From: Ureibacillus terrenus
GTDB taxonomy: Bacteria; Bacillota; Bacilli; Bacillales_A; Planococcaceae
Length of the DNA: 64,000 nucleotides
Reading direction: 5' to 3'
NCBI RefSeq assembly: GCF_006569205.1
Contig: NZ_VIGD01000010.1
Location: 1 to 64,000, forward strand
Each line of letters begins with the position of its first letter. Positions within the stretch are counted from its first letter, which is position 1. A program made the translations under genes and the position numbers. Positions 36,854-46,356 of the stretch are shown one piece after another. The notes beneath the pieces are model-generated. The model had not been told where the DNA came from, did not search any database, and was given only the letters and a program-made list of their open reading frames with translations.

Positions 36854-38785
36854 ATGGCTGAAGTGATTCAATTGACATTCCCTGATGGAGCTGTAAGGGA
36901 GTATCCTAAAGGTGCAACGACGGAAGACGTGGCAGCCTCCATCAGCCCTGGACTGAGAAAAAAAGCGCTTGCTGGAAAAATCAACGGAAAATTAATAGAT
37001 TTAAAAACGCCGATTGACCAAGATGGCGCCATTGAAATTGTAACCCCTGACCATGAAGATGCCCTTGAGATACTCCGACATTCCACTGCCCATTTGACAG
37101 CCCAGGCGGTGAAACGGTTGTTTCCTGGTGCAAAATTGGGGGTTGGTCCGGTCATTGAAGGCGGATTCTACTACGATATCGACTCACCAACACCAATTAC
37201 GGCTGATGATCTTCCGAAAATTGAGAAAGAGATGAAAAAAATCATCTCCGAAAACCTTGAAATTGTGCGCAAAGAAGTGACGAGGGAAGAAGCACGCCGC
37301 ATTTACGAAGAAATCGGTGATGAATATAAATTGGAATTATTGGATGCGATTCCGGAAGGCGAACCGATTTCCATCTACTACCAAGGTGAATTTTTCGATC
37401 TTTGCCGCGGGGTCCATGTTCCGTCCACTGGCAAATTAAAAGAGTTCAAATTGCTTTCGTTGGCAGGAGCTTATTGGCGGGGCGATGCCAACAACAAAAT
37501 GCTTCAGCGCATTTACGGCACAGCGTTCTTTACTAAAGAAGATCTGCAAAACCACTTGAAAATGCTTGAGGAAGCGAGAGAACGCGACCATCGGAAACTT
37601 GGAAAAGAATTGGAACTTTTTACTTTATCACCGACAGTGGGCCAAGGCTTGCCAATCTGGCTTCCAAATGGAGCGACAATCCGCCGCATCATCGAACGCT
37701 ATATTGTTGATAAGGAGCTCAGCCTGGGTTATAAGCATGTTTACACACCTGTGCTTGGTTCCAAACGTTTATATGAAACATCCGGCCATTGGGAGCACTA
37801 TTCCGAAGACATGTTCCCGCCGATGGAAATGGACAATGAAACATTGGTTCTCCGCCCGATGAACTGCCCTCATCATATGATGGTGTATAAAAGCGGCATG
37901 CATTCTTACCGCGAATTGCCGATCCGGATCGCCGAACTTGGCATGATGCACCGCTATGAAGCATCCGGCGGATTGTCCGGATTGCAGCGTGTGCGCGGAA
38001 TGACTTTAAATGACGCCCACATCTTTGTTCGTCCGGACCAGATCAAAGACGAGTTCAAACGGGTATTAAACTTGATACTTGAAGTATATAAAGACTTCAA
38101 TATCACGGATTATCGATTCCGTTTATCGTACCGCGATCCTCAGGATAAAGAAAAATATTATGATGATGATGAAATGTGGGAACGCGCCCAAAGCATGTTA
38201 AAAGAAGCAATGGATGATCTCGGCCTTGAATATTTTGAAGCGGAAGGCGAAGCGGCATTCTATGGTCCGAAACTTGACGTGCAAGTGAAAACGGCCATCG
38301 GCAAAGAAGAAACATTATCGACTGTGCAGTTGGACTTCTTGCTTCCTGAACGTTTCGATCTAACATACATCGGTGAAGATGGGGAAAAACATCGCCCGGT
38401 TGTCATCCACCGCGGTGTCGTATCCACAATGGAACGCTTCGTTGCCTTTTTGATCGAAGAGTACAAAGGAGCCTTCCCGACTTGGCTAGCCCCTGTCCAA
38501 GTGGTTGTGATTCCGGTATCCAACGAAGTGCATTTTGATTACGCGAAAAAAGTGGAAGAAGAGCTTCGCAAAGCAGGCATCCGCGTTGAATTGGATTTGC
38601 GGGAAGAAAAATTGGGCTATAAGATCCGTGAAGCCCAAATCAAGAAAATTCCATACATGTTGGTATTGGGCGATAAAGAAGTGGAAGCGAATGCGGTGAA
38701 TGTTCGCCGTTACGGTTCAAAAGATTCCAAAATAGTGCCATTTGATCAATTCCTTGAAGAAATCAAAAAGGATGCACGAGTGTAA
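36854..38785 (+). CDS. thrS: Threonyl-tRNA synthetase
   Basis: Class II synthetase of 643 residues: TGS domain (1-62), editing domain (about 63-240, [10 protein letters not shown] and the CRGVH region), catalytic core with MNCPHHM (zinc Cys and His), motif 2 around [20 protein letters not shown] and motif 3 near [13 protein letters not shown], then the anticodon-binding domain (about 540-643). The start is ATG 36854, seven bases after AAGGAG; ATG 36848 is only one base from that site. Controlled by the T-box upstream. Confidence 0.97.
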   Translation: MAEVIQLTFPDGAVREYPKGATTEDVAASISPGLRKKALAGKINGKLIDLKTPIDQDGAIEIVTPDHEDALEILRHSTAHLTAQAVKRLFPGAKLGVGPVIEGGFYYDIDSPTPITADDLPKIEKEMKKIISENLEIVRKEVTREEARRIYEEIGDEYKLELLDAIPEGEPISIYYQGEFFDLCRGVHVPSTGKLKEFKLLSLAGAYWRGDANNKMLQRIYGTAFFTKEDLQNHLKMLEEARERDHRKLGKELELFTLSPTVGQGLPIWLPNGATIRRIIERYIVDKELSLGYKHVYTPVLGSKRLYETSGHWEHYSEDMFPPMEMDNETLVLRPMNCPHHMMVYKSGMHSYRELPIRIAELGMMHRYEASGGLSGLQRVRGMTLNDAHIFVRPDQIKDEFKRVLNLILEVYKDFNITDYRFRLSYRDPQDKEKYYDDDEMWERAQSMLKEAMDDLGLEYFEAEGEAAFYGPKLDVQVKTAIGKEETLSTVQLDFLLPERFDLTYIGEDGEKHRPVVIHRGVVSTMERFVAFLIEEYKGAFPTWLAPVQVVVIPVSNEVHFDYAKKVEEELRKAGIRVELDLREEKLGYKIREAQIKKIPYMLVLGDKEVEANAVNVRRYGSKDSKIVPFDQFLEEIKKDARV

Positions 38786-38796
38786 AAATCCATCAG

Positions 38797-38839
38797 GCAG
38801 GGATGCCCTTCAGACCAAGGGCCTTCCCTGCGCCTCCTT
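38797..38839 (+). terminator. Terminator-like hairpin after thrS
   Basis: GCAGGGA (38797-38803) pairs with TCCCTGC (38825-38831), inner GCCCTT (38805-38810) with AAGGGC (38817-38822). Only a short CTCCTTT follows, so efficiency is uncertain. Confidence 0.55.
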
Positions 38840-38912
38840 TGAAAATGTCCGATGGAAGCAATGGTTTATTCTTTTCTGACGCGCTCATATTTTATGTAAA
38901 GAATAAAAAAAC

Positions 38913-38941
38913 TTGACATCCGATACTATGAATGTTACGAT
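38913..38941 (+). promoter_or_regulatory. Promoter of infC-rpmI-rplT
   Basis: Perfect -35 TTGACA (38913-38918), 17-bp spacer and -10 TACGAT (38936-38941). The transcript would start near 38948. Confidence 0.85.
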
Positions 38942-38947
38942 AACAAA

Positions 38948-39108
38948 GGTTAAGAATACAAGCTAATGGTTGAAAGCAGAGGCTGCCCGCTTCTCACCTG
39001 TTCGACGCATTGGGGCTGTTGACAGGTTTGGAAAATGTGAAAAGTGAATACGCTTTTTTTGCGTATTTTTCGGCGGGCGGACATCTTCTGAAATGTCCGT
39101 CTTTTTTT
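38948..39108 (+). ncRNA. L20 leader (autoregulatory attenuator of infC operon)
   Basis: The leader between the promoter and infC contains GCAGAGGCTGC and CACCTGTT...TTGACAGG elements that pair as in the Bacillus L20 leader, where ribosomal protein L20 binding promotes termination. A hairpin AATACGC/GCGTATT (39048-39067) and a strong terminator CGGACAT/ATGTCCG (39078-39099) with seven Ts (39102-39108) follow. Assignment rests on position and visible pairing; a covariance-model search would settle it. Confidence 0.75.
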
Positions 39109-39192
39109 GTGGACATAACAGAACAACAGCAACATTTCAACCGGGGATTTTCAAACTGTGTATTCGCGACATAACCTTGGAGGTGGATTTTT

Positions 39193-39708
39193 ATTAGCAA
39201 AGAGTTGTACGTAAACGAAGGGATACGTGCACGTGAACTTCGTGTCATTGATCAGAACGGTGAACAAATCGGAATTTTATCCCGCAATGAAGCTTTGGAA
39301 ATGGCTGCTCGCGTAAACTTGGACCTTGTTCTTGTAGCCCCTCAAGCGAAGCCGCCTGTTGCCCGGATCATGGACTACGGCAAGTTTAAGTTTGAGCAGC
39401 AAAAGAAAGAGCGTGAAATCCGCAAAAATCAAAAAGTCATCCATATGAAAGAAGTTCGTTTAAGTCCGACGATTGACGAACATGACTTCCAAACAAAACT
39501 TCGAAACGCAATCAAATTCCTTCAAAAAGGGGATAAAGTAAAATGTACTTTGCGTTTCAAAGGACGCGCGATTACGCATACAGACATTGGACAACGGGTG
39601 TTGGACCGTTTTGCCGAAGAATGTGCTGAATATGCTACGGTGGAACAAAAGCCGAAGTTGGAAGGCCGCAGCATGTTTTTAATCCTTGCCCCAAAAACGG
39701 AAAAATAA
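39193..39708 (+). CDS. infC: Translation initiation factor IF-3 (ATT start)
   Basis: IF-3 binds the 30S subunit and rejects non-canonical start codons. The 171 residues begin at ATT 39193, seven bases after GGAGGTGG, giving [16 protein letters not shown], which aligns with B. subtilis IF-3; starting at TTG 39205 would lose four residues and the ribosome-site spacing. AUU starts in infC are widely conserved and let IF-3 limit its own synthesis. The N domain (1-75) and C domain (85-171, [20 protein letters not shown]) are complete. Confidence 0.97.
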   Translation: MSKELYVNEGIRARELRVIDQNGEQIGILSRNEALEMAARVNLDLVLVAPQAKPPVARIMDYGKFKFEQQKKEREIRKNQKVIHMKEVRLSPTIDEHDFQTKLRNAIKFLQKGDKVKCTLRFKGRAITHTDIGQRVLDRFAEECAEYATVEQKPKLEGRSMFLILAPKTEK

Positions 39709-39739
39709 GATTACGAAATAAGGTTTAGGAGGAAATACT

Positions 39740-39940
39740 ATGCCAAAAATGAAAACTCATCGTGGCGCAGCTAAGCGTTTCAAAAGAACAGCTACAGGTA
39801 AATTCAAATTTGACCGTGCTTACGGCAGCCACTTAGCTGCAAGCAAAACAACGAAACAAAAACGTCAATTGCGCAAAGCAAAAGTAATGACTGCAGGCGA
39901 CTATAAACGCATTAAATCTTTACTAGCATACAAAAAATAA
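39740..39940 (+). CDS. rpmI: 50S ribosomal protein L35
   Basis: A 66-residue basic ribosomal protein with the family start [18 protein letters not shown] 39740 follows TAGGAGG. Located 31 bases after infC in the L20-controlled operon. Confidence 0.98.
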   Translation: MPKMKTHRGAAKRFKRTATGKFKFDRAYGSHLAASKTTKQKRQLRKAKVMTAGDYKRIKSLLAYKK

Positions 39941-39989
39941 TCGGAACGTTTGATAAAATTTTCGAAAGAATAGCAGGAGGTAATTTACT

Positions 39990-40349
39990 ATGCCACGCGT
40001 AAAAGGTGGAAATGTAGCGCGCAAGCGTCGTAAAAAAGTGTTGAAATTAGCAAAAGGTTATTTCGGTTCAAGACATACTTTATATAGAACAGCAAACCAG
40101 GCGGTAATGAAATCCGGTCTTTATGCATATCGTGACCGCCGTCAAAGAAAACGCGATTTCCGCAAATTGTGGATCACGCGCATCAATGCGGCTGCACGCC
40201 AAAACGGCCTTTCTTACAACCGCTTAATGTACGGCTTAAAACAAGCGGGAATCGAAGTAAACCGCAAAATGTTGGCTGATTTGGCAGTAAACGATGCAAA
40301 AGCTTTCGCGCAACTTGCCGAAGAAGCGAAAAAAGCGATTGCGAAATAA
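39990..40349 (+). CDS. rplT: 50S ribosomal protein L20
   Basis: The 119-residue 23S rRNA-binding protein needed early in 50S assembly, and the autoregulator of this operon. Typical start [23 protein letters not shown] and the signature [18 protein letters not shown] follows AGGAGG; the operon ends with a terminator 38 bases downstream. Confidence 0.98.
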   Translation: MPRVKGGNVARKRRKKVLKLAKGYFGSRHTLYRTANQAVMKSGLYAYRDRRQRKRDFRKLWITRINAAARQNGLSYNRLMYGLKQAGIEVNRKMLADLAVNDAKAFAQLAEEAKKAIAK

Positions 40350-40387
40350 CAATTGATTGATTCATGAATGAACGGAAACAATTTCAG

Positions 40388-40417
40388 AGGCTGGTAGGGA
40401 AATCCTATCAGCCTTTT
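40388..40417 (+). terminator. Terminator of infC-rpmI-rplT
   Basis: AGGCTGGTAGG (40388-40398) pairs with CCTATCAGCCT (40404-40414; one G-T), then a T-run. Confidence 0.88.
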
Positions 40418-40437
40418 TCATTCAAGGAGAAGCCCGG

Positions 40438-40698
40438 ATGAAAGAAATGATCGTTATTTACTTTATCAGTATTTCCGCGATTTGTTTTGCATTGATGGGA
40501 ATTGATAAATCGAGGGCGAAAAGAAAGAAGTGGCGCATTTCCGAAAAGGCGCTGCTGATGTCGGCAATCTTGGGAGGAGCTTGCGGGGGGGGGCTGATCG
40601 CAATGGTCTTGTTCCGGCATAAAACCAAACATGCCATCTTTGCTTTGGGACTGCCATTGCTTGCCATCGCACAAATTTGCTTCTTCTTCTATTTCTGA
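40438..40698 (+). CDS. ysdA: DUF1294 membrane protein YsdA
   Basis: An 86-residue protein with two clear membrane segments (about 4-20 and 63-84) and a Gly-rich one (about 40-58). The DKSRAKRKKWRISEKALL loop is the DUF1294 hallmark. Function unknown. ATG 40438 follows AAGGAG. The position after rplT is as in B. subtilis. An imperfect stem (40728-40739 with 40751-40762) lies behind it without a T-run. Confidence 0.85.
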   Translation: MKEMIVIYFISISAICFALMGIDKSRAKRKKWRISEKALLMSAILGGACGGGLIAMVLFRHKTKHAIFALGLPLLAIAQICFFFYF

Positions 40699-40810
40699 AC
40701 GCCGACAGCGCTTTATCCTCAAGTTCAAGCGGGTCATGTCCTGCAATAGAACATAACCCGCTGGAAGTTGGGGAGCTTTTCAAGCATGCAGAGCCGATCT
40801 GCACGGCTGA

Positions 40811-41203
40811 CTATTTTTCTTTGTCCTCCTTCATCAATTGTTCAATGGGATTTTTCCAATTGATTTTCGCTTTCGGATAATTCATTAAAATTTCCTTCTC
40901 CAAAAATTTAAAATCTTCTTTCGTCAATCCTTGGAGCTTTGCCGGATCATGGACCCAGACGAAAATGGAAACCACTTCAAAGGCGTCATCCGTTGTCCCT
41001 AAATATTTTTCACCTTCGAACATGGCCCCTTTATACGTAATGAAGAAATTTTTTCGCACGTTTTTGACATCATCATAAAAATAATATTGTCCCTTTTCAT
41101 GGGCTTCATCCAATTTGCGTTTAGGATCCGTCAAGTAACGGAAAGCTTTATAAAACAAATAGATAATGACGAGTATGATAATAATACGCAGAAGAAGAGC
41201 CAT
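40811..41203 (-). CDS. ysdB: YsdB, sigma-W-regulated envelope-stress protein
   Basis: A 130-residue protein with one N-terminal membrane segment (3-20) and a cytosolic or extracytoplasmic basic domain. In B. subtilis ysdB belongs to the sigma-W regulon. The promoter upstream on the minus strand matches sigma-W almost perfectly. The ATG follows AAGGGGGAAC. Biochemical role unknown. Confidence 0.85.
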   Translation of the reverse strand: MALLLRIIIILVIIYLFYKAFRYLTDPKRKLDEAHEKGQYYFYDDVKNVRKNFFITYKGAMFEGEKYLGTTDDAFEVVSIFVWVHDPAKLQGLTKEDFKFLEKEILMNYPKAKINWKNPIEQLMKEDKEK

Positions 41204-41238
41204 AAAAAGTTCCCCCTTGTATAAAAGGTATTATATCC

Positions 41239-41267
41239 TATACGATTAAGATAGAAAATAAGTTTCA
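41239..41267 (-). promoter_or_regulatory. Sigma-W promoter of ysdB
   Basis: Read on the minus strand: TGAAAC (41267-41262), 17-bp spacer, CGTATA (41244-41239). This equals the B. subtilis sigma-W consensus, and ysdB is a known sigma-W target there. The untranslated leader would be about 30 bases. Confidence 0.85.
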
Positions 41268-41296
41268 TTTTTTATGGAAAATGAGGGATGGCATCT

Positions 41297-41779
41297 ATGG
41301 AATTTATCGAACTGTTCGACATGCAAGCACAACTCGATTCATTCATACAAAAAAATCAGCAAGTCAACCGGGATGTGTTTTTGGAAAAAGGATTGGCGTT
41401 GACGATTGAGCTGGCGGAGTTGGCGAATGAAACCCGCTGTTTTAAATATTGGAGCACGAAAGGTCCTTCCGAACGGGAAGTGTTATTGGAGGAATTTGTG
41501 GATTCCATTCATTTTCTGCTTTCATTGGGAAATGAAAAAGGCTACCGGCTTCATGCATGGCCGGAAGTGAAGCGGAAGGAAGATTTGACGACATGGTTTT
41601 TAAAAACCCAGGAGGCTATTTTGACCTTTATTCATCATCCAACCGAGGAGCATTATCTGAAAGTTTGGCAATATTACGGAGTGCTCGCCTATAATTTGGG
41701 TTTTACATTGGAGGATATTATAAAGGCATATATTGCGAAAAATGAAAAAAATTATGAGCGGCAACGCAATGGTTACTAA
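41297..41779 (+). CDS. Dimeric dUTPase (all-alpha NTP pyrophosphatase family)
   Basis: Predicted to hydrolyse dUTP to dUMP and pyrophosphate, keeping uracil out of DNA. This 160-residue all-helical protein carries the paired acidic motifs of the dUTPase_2/MazG superfamily: ELAELANE (Glu ligands) and EEFVDSIHF (E..xD). The start is ATG 41297, nine bases after GAGGG; ATG 41288 is inside the ribosome site. It ends 13 bases before the M42 peptidase. Confidence 0.82.
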   Translation: MEFIELFDMQAQLDSFIQKNQQVNRDVFLEKGLALTIELAELANETRCFKYWSTKGPSEREVLLEEFVDSIHFLLSLGNEKGYRLHAWPEVKRKEDLTTWFLKTQEAILTFIHHPTEEHYLKVWQYYGVLAYNLGFTLEDIIKAYIAKNEKNYERQRNGY

Positions 41780-41792
41780 GGAGGAAGAAAAA

Positions 41793-42872
41793 ATGGATGA
41801 AACTTTGCAAATGCTGAAAGATTTGACGGACGCAAACGGCATAGCCGGCAACGAAAAAGCGCCGAGAGCGGTCATGAAAAAGTATATCGAGCCTTTTGCG
41901 GACAACATTGAGTATGATAATTTGGGAAGTTTGATTGCGGTAAAGCGCGGCGATGAAAAGGGCCCAAAAATTATGATGGCCGGCCATTTGGATGAAGTCG
42001 GGTTCATGGTGACACAAATTGATGACAAAGGATTTATTAAATTCCAAACAGTCGGCGGCTGGTGGGCCCATGTCATGCTTTCGCAACGGGTGACGATCAC
42101 AACCCGTTCAGGGGAAGAAATCATCGGCGTCATCGGTTCAAAACCGCCGCATATTTTGCCGCAGGAACAAAGAAAGAAAACGGTTGAAATCAAAGACATG
42201 TTCATTGATGTGGGCGCGACATCAAAAGAGGAAGCGGAAAGCTGGGGAATACGCCCAGGGGATATGATTACGCCGTATTTTGAATTCAATGTGATGAAAA
42301 ACGAAAAAATGCTCCTTGCAAAAGCCTGGGACAACCGGATCGGCTGCGCCATTGCCATCGAAGTGTTGAAGCGCTTGAAAAACGAAAAACATCCAAACAT
42401 TGTATATGGAGTAGGCAATGTGCAGGAAGAAGTGGGCTTGCGCGGCGCCAAAACATCCACTTTCAAAATACAGCCGGACATCGGTTTTGCAGTGGATGTG
42501 GGGGTTGCCGGGGATACGCCGGGAATCACTTCAAAAGAAGCGATGTCAAAATTGGGGGCAGGGCCGCAAATCATTATCTATGATGCTTCGATGGTTTCCC
42601 ATAAAGGGTTGCGGGATTTCGTCATCGAAGTGGCGGAAGAGAACAACATCCCATATCAATTTGAAGCAATGCCGGGAGGAGGAACGGATGCCGGATCCAT
42701 CCATTTGACAGGCAGCGGAGTGCCGACCCTTTCCATTGGCGTTGCCACTCGTTATATACACTCCCATGCGTCCATCTTGCACCGCGACGATTTTGAAAAC
42801 ACGGTCAGATTGATGGTGGAAGTGGTAAAACGGCTTGACTGGGATGCCGTGAATAAAATCAAGTTTGAATGA
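41793..42872 (+). CDS. ysdC: M42-family metallo-aminopeptidase (YsdC)
   Basis: Predicted cytosolic tetrahedral aminopeptidase of the TET/glutamyl-aminopeptidase/endoglucanase M family; 359 residues. Metal ligands: His in AGHLDEVG, Asp in AKAWDNRIG, the catalytic Glu pair in [10 protein letters not shown], Asp in [10 protein letters not shown], and the last His in [12 protein letters not shown]-like dimerisation insert (about 75-165) interrupts the catalytic domain. The start is ATG 41793 after GGAGG. Confidence 0.92.
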   Translation: MDETLQMLKDLTDANGIAGNEKAPRAVMKKYIEPFADNIEYDNLGSLIAVKRGDEKGPKIMMAGHLDEVGFMVTQIDDKGFIKFQTVGGWWAHVMLSQRVTITTRSGEEIIGVIGSKPPHILPQEQRKKTVEIKDMFIDVGATSKEEAESWGIRPGDMITPYFEFNVMKNEKMLLAKAWDNRIGCAIAIEVLKRLKNEKHPNIVYGVGNVQEEVGLRGAKTSTFKIQPDIGFAVDVGVAGDTPGITSKEAMSKLGAGPQIIIYDASMVSHKGLRDFVIEVAEENNIPYQFEAMPGGGTDAGSIHLTGSGVPTLSIGVATRYIHSHASILHRDDFENTVRLMVEVVKRLDWDAVNKIKFE

Positions 42873-42898
42873 GAGGATTCATATTTTCTCTCTTTTTT
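42871..42898 (+). terminator. Short terminator after ysdC
   Basis: GAGAG (42871-42875) pairs with CTCTC (42888-42892), with A/T pairs inside and six Ts after; modest stability. Confidence 0.6.
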
Positions 42899-43003
42899 GT
42901 TTTTTGGCACAATAAAGAAAAGATTTATGCATAAACTGTCCATTTTTTGCCGCAAAGAATACGAATATTTATGAGTGTTTTTCTTGATACAGTATGAATA
43001 TAA

Positions 43004-43102
43004 TTGTATTTTTATTCTTATTGTTTGAATATTTCTTTAATTGAATAAAAATAAAAAAATAATAAAAATGCACTTGATTTTATAAATATGCAATTGTATA
43101 AT
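43004..43102 (+). promoter_or_regulatory. argF promoter with ArgR-like boxes
   Basis: TTGATT (43074-43079), 17-bp spacer and TATAAT (43097-43102) form a good promoter. Upstream AT-rich sequence holds partial matches to the ARG box (TNTGAATWWWWATTCANA): complement of 43004-43020 (GAATAAAAATACA core), TTGAATAAAAATAAAA (43041-43056) and AATAAAAATGCAC (43061-43073). AT-rich DNA gives chance matches, so ArgR binding is tentative. Confidence 0.6.
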
Positions 43103-43135
43103 GAAGACATCTAACGATAAAGGAGCGGAACTTGA

Positions 43136-44104
43136 TTGATGAAATTGTTGGAGGAAGTGCAGCTACAGCCCGTTTCCAGTCTGAAGGGCAAAGATTTGCT
43201 TACGCTGCTTGATTATACAAGTGAAGAAGTGCAAGAGCTGATCAGCCTTGCATCAAAAATGAAAAAAATCACGAAAAACGGCAGATGTCCAAAGTTGTTG
43301 GAAGGAAAAATCCTCGGAATGATTTTCGAGAAAAACTCAACCCGTACGCGCATTTCCTTTGAAGTGGGAATGCATCAGTTGGGAGGGAAAGCCATATTCC
43401 TTCATGCGCGGGATATGCAGCTTGGACGCGGAGAACCAATTTCCGATACAGGTTTGGTATTATCAGGCTATTTGGATGGGATTATGATCCGCGCCAACTC
43501 CCACAAAATGGTGGAGGAATTGGCGGAGTATGCAACGATTCCGGTCATTAACGGATTAACAGACCTCTATCATCCATGCCAGGCTTTGGCCGATCTTGAG
43601 ACGATCGTTGAAAATAAAGGAACATTCAAAGGATTAAAAACTGCATATGTCGGAGACGGGAATAACGTTGCCCACTCATTGGTAGTTGCAGCTGCCCATG
43701 TAGGAATGGATATTGCGGTTGCTACGCCAAAAGGCTATGAGCCAAATGAACAGATTGTAAAGAGAGCGCAGGCAATTGCCGAGAAAAACGGCAGCACCAT
43801 TACAATTACAAATGATCCGGTTGAAGCCGTAAAAGATGCAGATGTCGTGTATACAGATGTATGGACTAGCATGGGCCAAGAAGAGGAAGCTGCACAGCGA
43901 TTGAAAGATTTCCAAGGTTATCAAATCAATGATGAACTTGTGGCTCATGCAAAACCGGACTTCATGTTCCTGCATTGCTTGCCTGCCCATCGGGAAGAAG
44001 AAGTGGCAACATCCGTTATCGACGGTCCGAATTCATACGTCTTCGAGCAAGCAGAGAATAGACTGCATGCTCAAAAAGCAGTTTTACTATCCTTGCTTTC
44101 TTAA
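43136..44104 (+). CDS. argF: Ornithine carbamoyltransferase
   Basis: Makes citrulline from ornithine and carbamoyl phosphate in arginine synthesis. The 322 residues carry the carbamoyl phosphate motif STRTR (about 68-72), HPCQALAD, and the ornithine-binding HCLPAHR with its catalytic Cys. The gene stands alone, not in an arg cluster. The start is TTG 43136 (10 bases after AGGAG) or the adjacent ATG 43139. The last 18 codons are part of an 81-bp direct repeat that occurs again just downstream. Confidence 0.93.
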   Translation: MMKLLEEVQLQPVSSLKGKDLLTLLDYTSEEVQELISLASKMKKITKNGRCPKLLEGKILGMIFEKNSTRTRISFEVGMHQLGGKAIFLHARDMQLGRGEPISDTGLVLSGYLDGIMIRANSHKMVEELAEYATIPVINGLTDLYHPCQALADLETIVENKGTFKGLKTAYVGDGNNVAHSLVVAAAHVGMDIAVATPKGYEPNEQIVKRAQAIAEKNGSTITITNDPVEAVKDADVVYTDVWTSMGQEEEAAQRLKDFQGYQINDELVAHAKPDFMFLHCLPAHREEEVATSVIDGPNSYVFEQAENRLHAQKAVLLSLLS

Positions 44105-44127
44105 TTTAGGTAAGAAAAGAAAACTAA
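44047..44127 (+). repeat. 81-bp direct repeat, copy 1 (argF 3' end)
   Basis: Covers the last 19 argF codons including the stop and 23 bases after it. It is identical base for base to 44159-44239, with the copies offset by 112 bases; the 31 bases between hold a hairpin TGCCCC/GGGGCA (44135-44140 and 44156-44161). Confidence 0.97.
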
Positions 44128-44158
44128 TGTGCTCTGCCCCGAAAGCGGAGCGTCAGGG

Positions 44159-44239
44159 GCAAGCAGAGAATAGACTGCATGCTCAAAAAGCAGTTTTACT
44201 ATCCTTGCTTTCTTAATTTAGGTAAGAAAAGAAAACTAA
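44159..44239 (+). repeat. 81-bp direct repeat, copy 2 (duplicated argF tail)
   Basis: Perfect copy of 44047-44127. It encodes a second, unattached copy of the OTC C-terminus ([17 protein letters not shown] and a stop) in the frame beginning at 44161. Its downstream flank, GTTCTGCCC..GGGCAGAA (about 44243-44272), is a diverged version of the hairpin following copy 1. It indicates a recent tandem duplication of about 112 bp. Confidence 0.97.
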
Positions 44240-44345
44240 AGCGTTCTGCCCGGAAGCGGCAGGGGGGCAGAAAACACTTGAAGTTGAAATGGTTTGCTAT
44301 ACGATGTGGTTTTCAGGGTGGGTTGAAACACATCGCTACTATATC

Positions 44346-44380
44346 AAGACAATCCGGGAGGCGCTGGATTGTCTTTTTTT
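44346..44380 (+). terminator. Terminator downstream of argF
   Basis: AAGACAATCC (44346-44355) pairs with GGATTGTCTT (44366-44375), then seven Ts. It lies 240 bases after the argF stop, behind the duplicated segment and a further hairpin (44302-44335). Confidence 0.9.
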
Positions 44381-44505
44381 AGTGTGAACAAACCCATAAA
44401 GAAATTGAATCCGGAAGGTATAATGTTAATTGTACAAGGCATAATGACGAAAGAAAATGGTTCCGTTATGATGGAATTGAGAACGAATCATAATGGCGGC
44501 CGGGG

Positions 44506-44925
44506 GTGAGAAGCTTTGGGGATTTATTAATCGATTTACTAAGCGGAAAATCCTTGTTATTAAAAAAAATTAAAGAAGAGAAATGGCAGGATATCAGCGA
44601 TGTTCACATCACCAATTCGGAATTTTCGATATTGGAAAAGGCTTACAAAAAAAATAAACAGCTGATTTCCCATATCGCAAAACAAGTGGAATTTTCAAGA
44701 CAGGCAACCCATAAATTCATTAAACAATTGGAAGAAAAACAACTGGTGATCACCAAAAAGGCGAATCTGAGGGATAAATACATCGAACTGACCGGATTGG
44801 GAGAAGCGTGTTATGAAAAACATGTCGCGCTAAAAAAAGAATTGGAAAATATGATTGCCGAACAAATCGGTGAAGAAAAATTAAAAAGGTTAAAAGAAAT
44901 ATTAAAGATGGACTGGGGAATATAG
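44506..44925 (+). CDS. MarR-family transcriptional regulator
   Basis: A 139-residue winged-helix protein: dimerisation helices at both ends, HTH at about 50-75 (ISHIAKQVEFSRQATHKFIKQLEEK) and wing KKANLRDKYIELT, which carries the D.R-like motif of MarR proteins. The start is GTG 44506, since no ATG occurs in the first 95 codons; the ribosome site is weak (GGCGGCCGG). No neighbouring target is evident: it converges on sspI. Ligand unknown. Confidence 0.8.
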   Translation: MRSFGDLLIDLLSGKSLLLKKIKEEKWQDISDVHITNSEFSILEKAYKKNKQLISHIAKQVEFSRQATHKFIKQLEEKQLVITKKANLRDKYIELTGLGEACYEKHVALKKELENMIAEQIGEEKLKRLKEILKMDWGI

Positions 44926-44927
44926 CA

Positions 44928-44959
44928 AAAGGGCTTGGAGATGCTTCTCCAAGCCCTTT
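44928..44959. terminator. Bidirectional terminator between marR and sspI
   Basis: Perfect 14-bp stem (44928-44941 with 44946-44959, AAAGGGCTTGGAGA core) and 4-base loop; A/T flanks suit both strands. Confidence 0.92.
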
Positions 44960-45167
44960 AATGTTGAAATGCCTTTGCCAAGGCTTCCGTAAATTTGGAG
45001 TGTTCTTCTTCACTCGTGTTTTGCCACCATTTTTCCAATAATACGCCAAGTCCTGGTAGCAGATGTTCATCTCCGCGGGAAATGGCGTCCTGAATGGTTT
45101 CCCGAAATTGTTCCGGACCATCCCCTTTTACATTCTCTGTAACTGCATGTCTAATTTGAAAGTCCAT
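44958..45167 (-). CDS. sspI: Small acid-soluble spore protein I
   Basis: A 69-residue minor SASP made in the forespore. MDFQIRHAVTENVKGD, DAISRGDEHLLPGLGVLLE and WWQ align with B. subtilis SspI (DAIQSGEEKMLPGLGVLFE). As in B. subtilis it lies near ysgA-pheST. A sigma-G-like promoter is found upstream. It is direct evidence that the organism belongs to a spore-forming lineage. Confidence 0.95.
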   Translation of the reverse strand: MDFQIRHAVTENVKGDGPEQFRETIQDAISRGDEHLLPGLGVLLEKWWQNTSEEEHSKFTEALAKAFQH

Positions 45168-45188
45168 ACCATTCGCCTCCTCGAGTAG

Positions 45189-45217
45189 TAGTTTGTTCCA
45201 CTCGAAGGAGATTATGC
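45189..45217 (-). promoter_or_regulatory. Sigma-G-like promoter of sspI
   Basis: On the minus strand GCATA (45217-45213), 17-bp spacer and CAAACTA (45195-45189) fit the forespore consensus GHATR-N17/18-CATWHTA with one mismatch in the -10. Confidence 0.65.
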
Positions 45218-45252
45218 GCTTTTTTTGATTTAAAGCTTTTGTCTGACGTTCG

Positions 45253-46356
45253 CTAAGCCAATTGAAGCATGCGGTCCAGTGCCAATAAAGCGTCTTTTGT
45301 AGTTTCGGGATCCACTTTAATCACGTTTCCTTCTTCGCCATTCACAATGATTTCAAGTGCCCAGACAAGATGAGGCAAATCGATCCGGTTCATCGTCAAG
45401 CAAGGGCACATATTGTCGTTGAGACAGATAATATGCTTGTCGGGATGTTCGGCAATAATCCGTTTTACAAGGTTCATTTCTGTTCCGATTGCCCAGCTGG
45501 AACCTGCCGGCGCCTTTTTGAGCGTTTCAACAATATATTTTGTGGAACCGTGATAGTCGCTTGCCTGAACCACTTCAAATGAACATTCGGGATGTACAAT
45601 GATGTTCATTTCAAGGTATTTTTCCCGCACTTCACGGACATTTTCGATCGTAAATCCTTGGTGGACGGAGCAATAGCCGTCCCATAAAATGATTTTAATG
45701 TCCTCTGCATCTCCATCATATTTTAATTCGCCTGCGATCGGATTCCACAATGCCATTTGTTCCAATGGGATTCCCAAATCATAAGCGGTATTTCTTCCTA
45801 AATGTTGATCCGGTATGAAGAAAATCCGCTCTTTTTGTGTGAATGCCCATTGCATCATTTTTTTGGCATTGGAAGAAGTGACACAGGCGCCGCCATTTCG
45901 TCCGGTGAATGCCTTAATGGCGGCTGTAGAGTTGACATACGTCAAAGGAATGATGGTATCTCCAAAAATGGAAATCAGTTTTTCCCATGCTTCTTCCGTT
46001 TGATAAATGTTTGCCATATCCGCCATGGAGCAGCCGGCCCGAAGATCGGGCAAGTACACAATCTGGTCATCGGCTGTCAACATGTCAGCCGTTTCGGCCA
46101 TGAAGTGCACGCCGCAAAAGACGATATGTTTCGCTTCCCTGTTTTGGGCGGCCGCCTGGGCAAGCTGCAATGAGTCACCGGTTGCATCGGCAAATTGGAA
46201 GACTTCATCTTTTTGATAATGATGGGCAGGTATAAACAATTCACTGCCTAGCTGCTCCTTTATTTCGCGAACACGATTTTCCATTTCTTCCCTGGACATG
46301 TGCCGATATTTTTCTGGCAACATTCCAAATGTCGGGAGATTGCAAATTGATGTCAT
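45253..46356 (-). CDS. nadA: Quinolinate synthase
   Basis: Condenses iminoaspartate with dihydroxyacetone phosphate to quinolinate, using an oxygen-sensitive [4Fe-4S] cluster. The 367-residue long-type NadA has cluster cysteines in [10 protein letters not shown], in the [11 protein letters not shown] region and/or HPECSFEV, and in [10 protein letters not shown]; which three ligate the cluster cannot be read off directly, but the family pattern is complete. ATG overlaps the nadC stop (ATGA). Last gene of nadB-nadC-nadA. Confidence 0.95.
   Translation of the reverse strand: MTSICNLPTFGMLPEKYRHMSREEMENRVREIKEQLGSELFIPAHHYQKDEVFQFADATGDSLQLAQAAAQNREAKHIVFCGVHFMAETADMLTADDQIVYLPDLRAGCSMADMANIYQTEEAWEKLISIFGDTIIPLTYVNSTAAIKAFTGRNGGACVTSSNAKKMMQWAFTQKERIFFIPDQHLGRNTAYDLGIPLEQMALWNPIAGELKYDGDAEDIKIILWDGYCSVHQGFTIENVREVREKYLEMNIIVHPECSFEVVQASDYHGSTKYIVETLKKAPAGSSWAIGTEMNLVKRIIAEHPDKHIICLNDNMCPCLTMNRIDLPHLVWALEIIVNGEEGNVIKVDPETTKDALLALDRMLQLA

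Noticed and set aside
39048..39108. Two consecutive terminators upstream of infC, considered as the end of a separate small RNA
   Set aside because: Position, promoter and pairing fit the known L20 attenuator of this operon better.
43929..44216. Open frame running through the argF 3' end into the duplicated tail, considered as a fusion gene
   Set aside because: It reads argF in another frame for most of its length and has no ribosome site; only the last codons reflect the duplicated segment.
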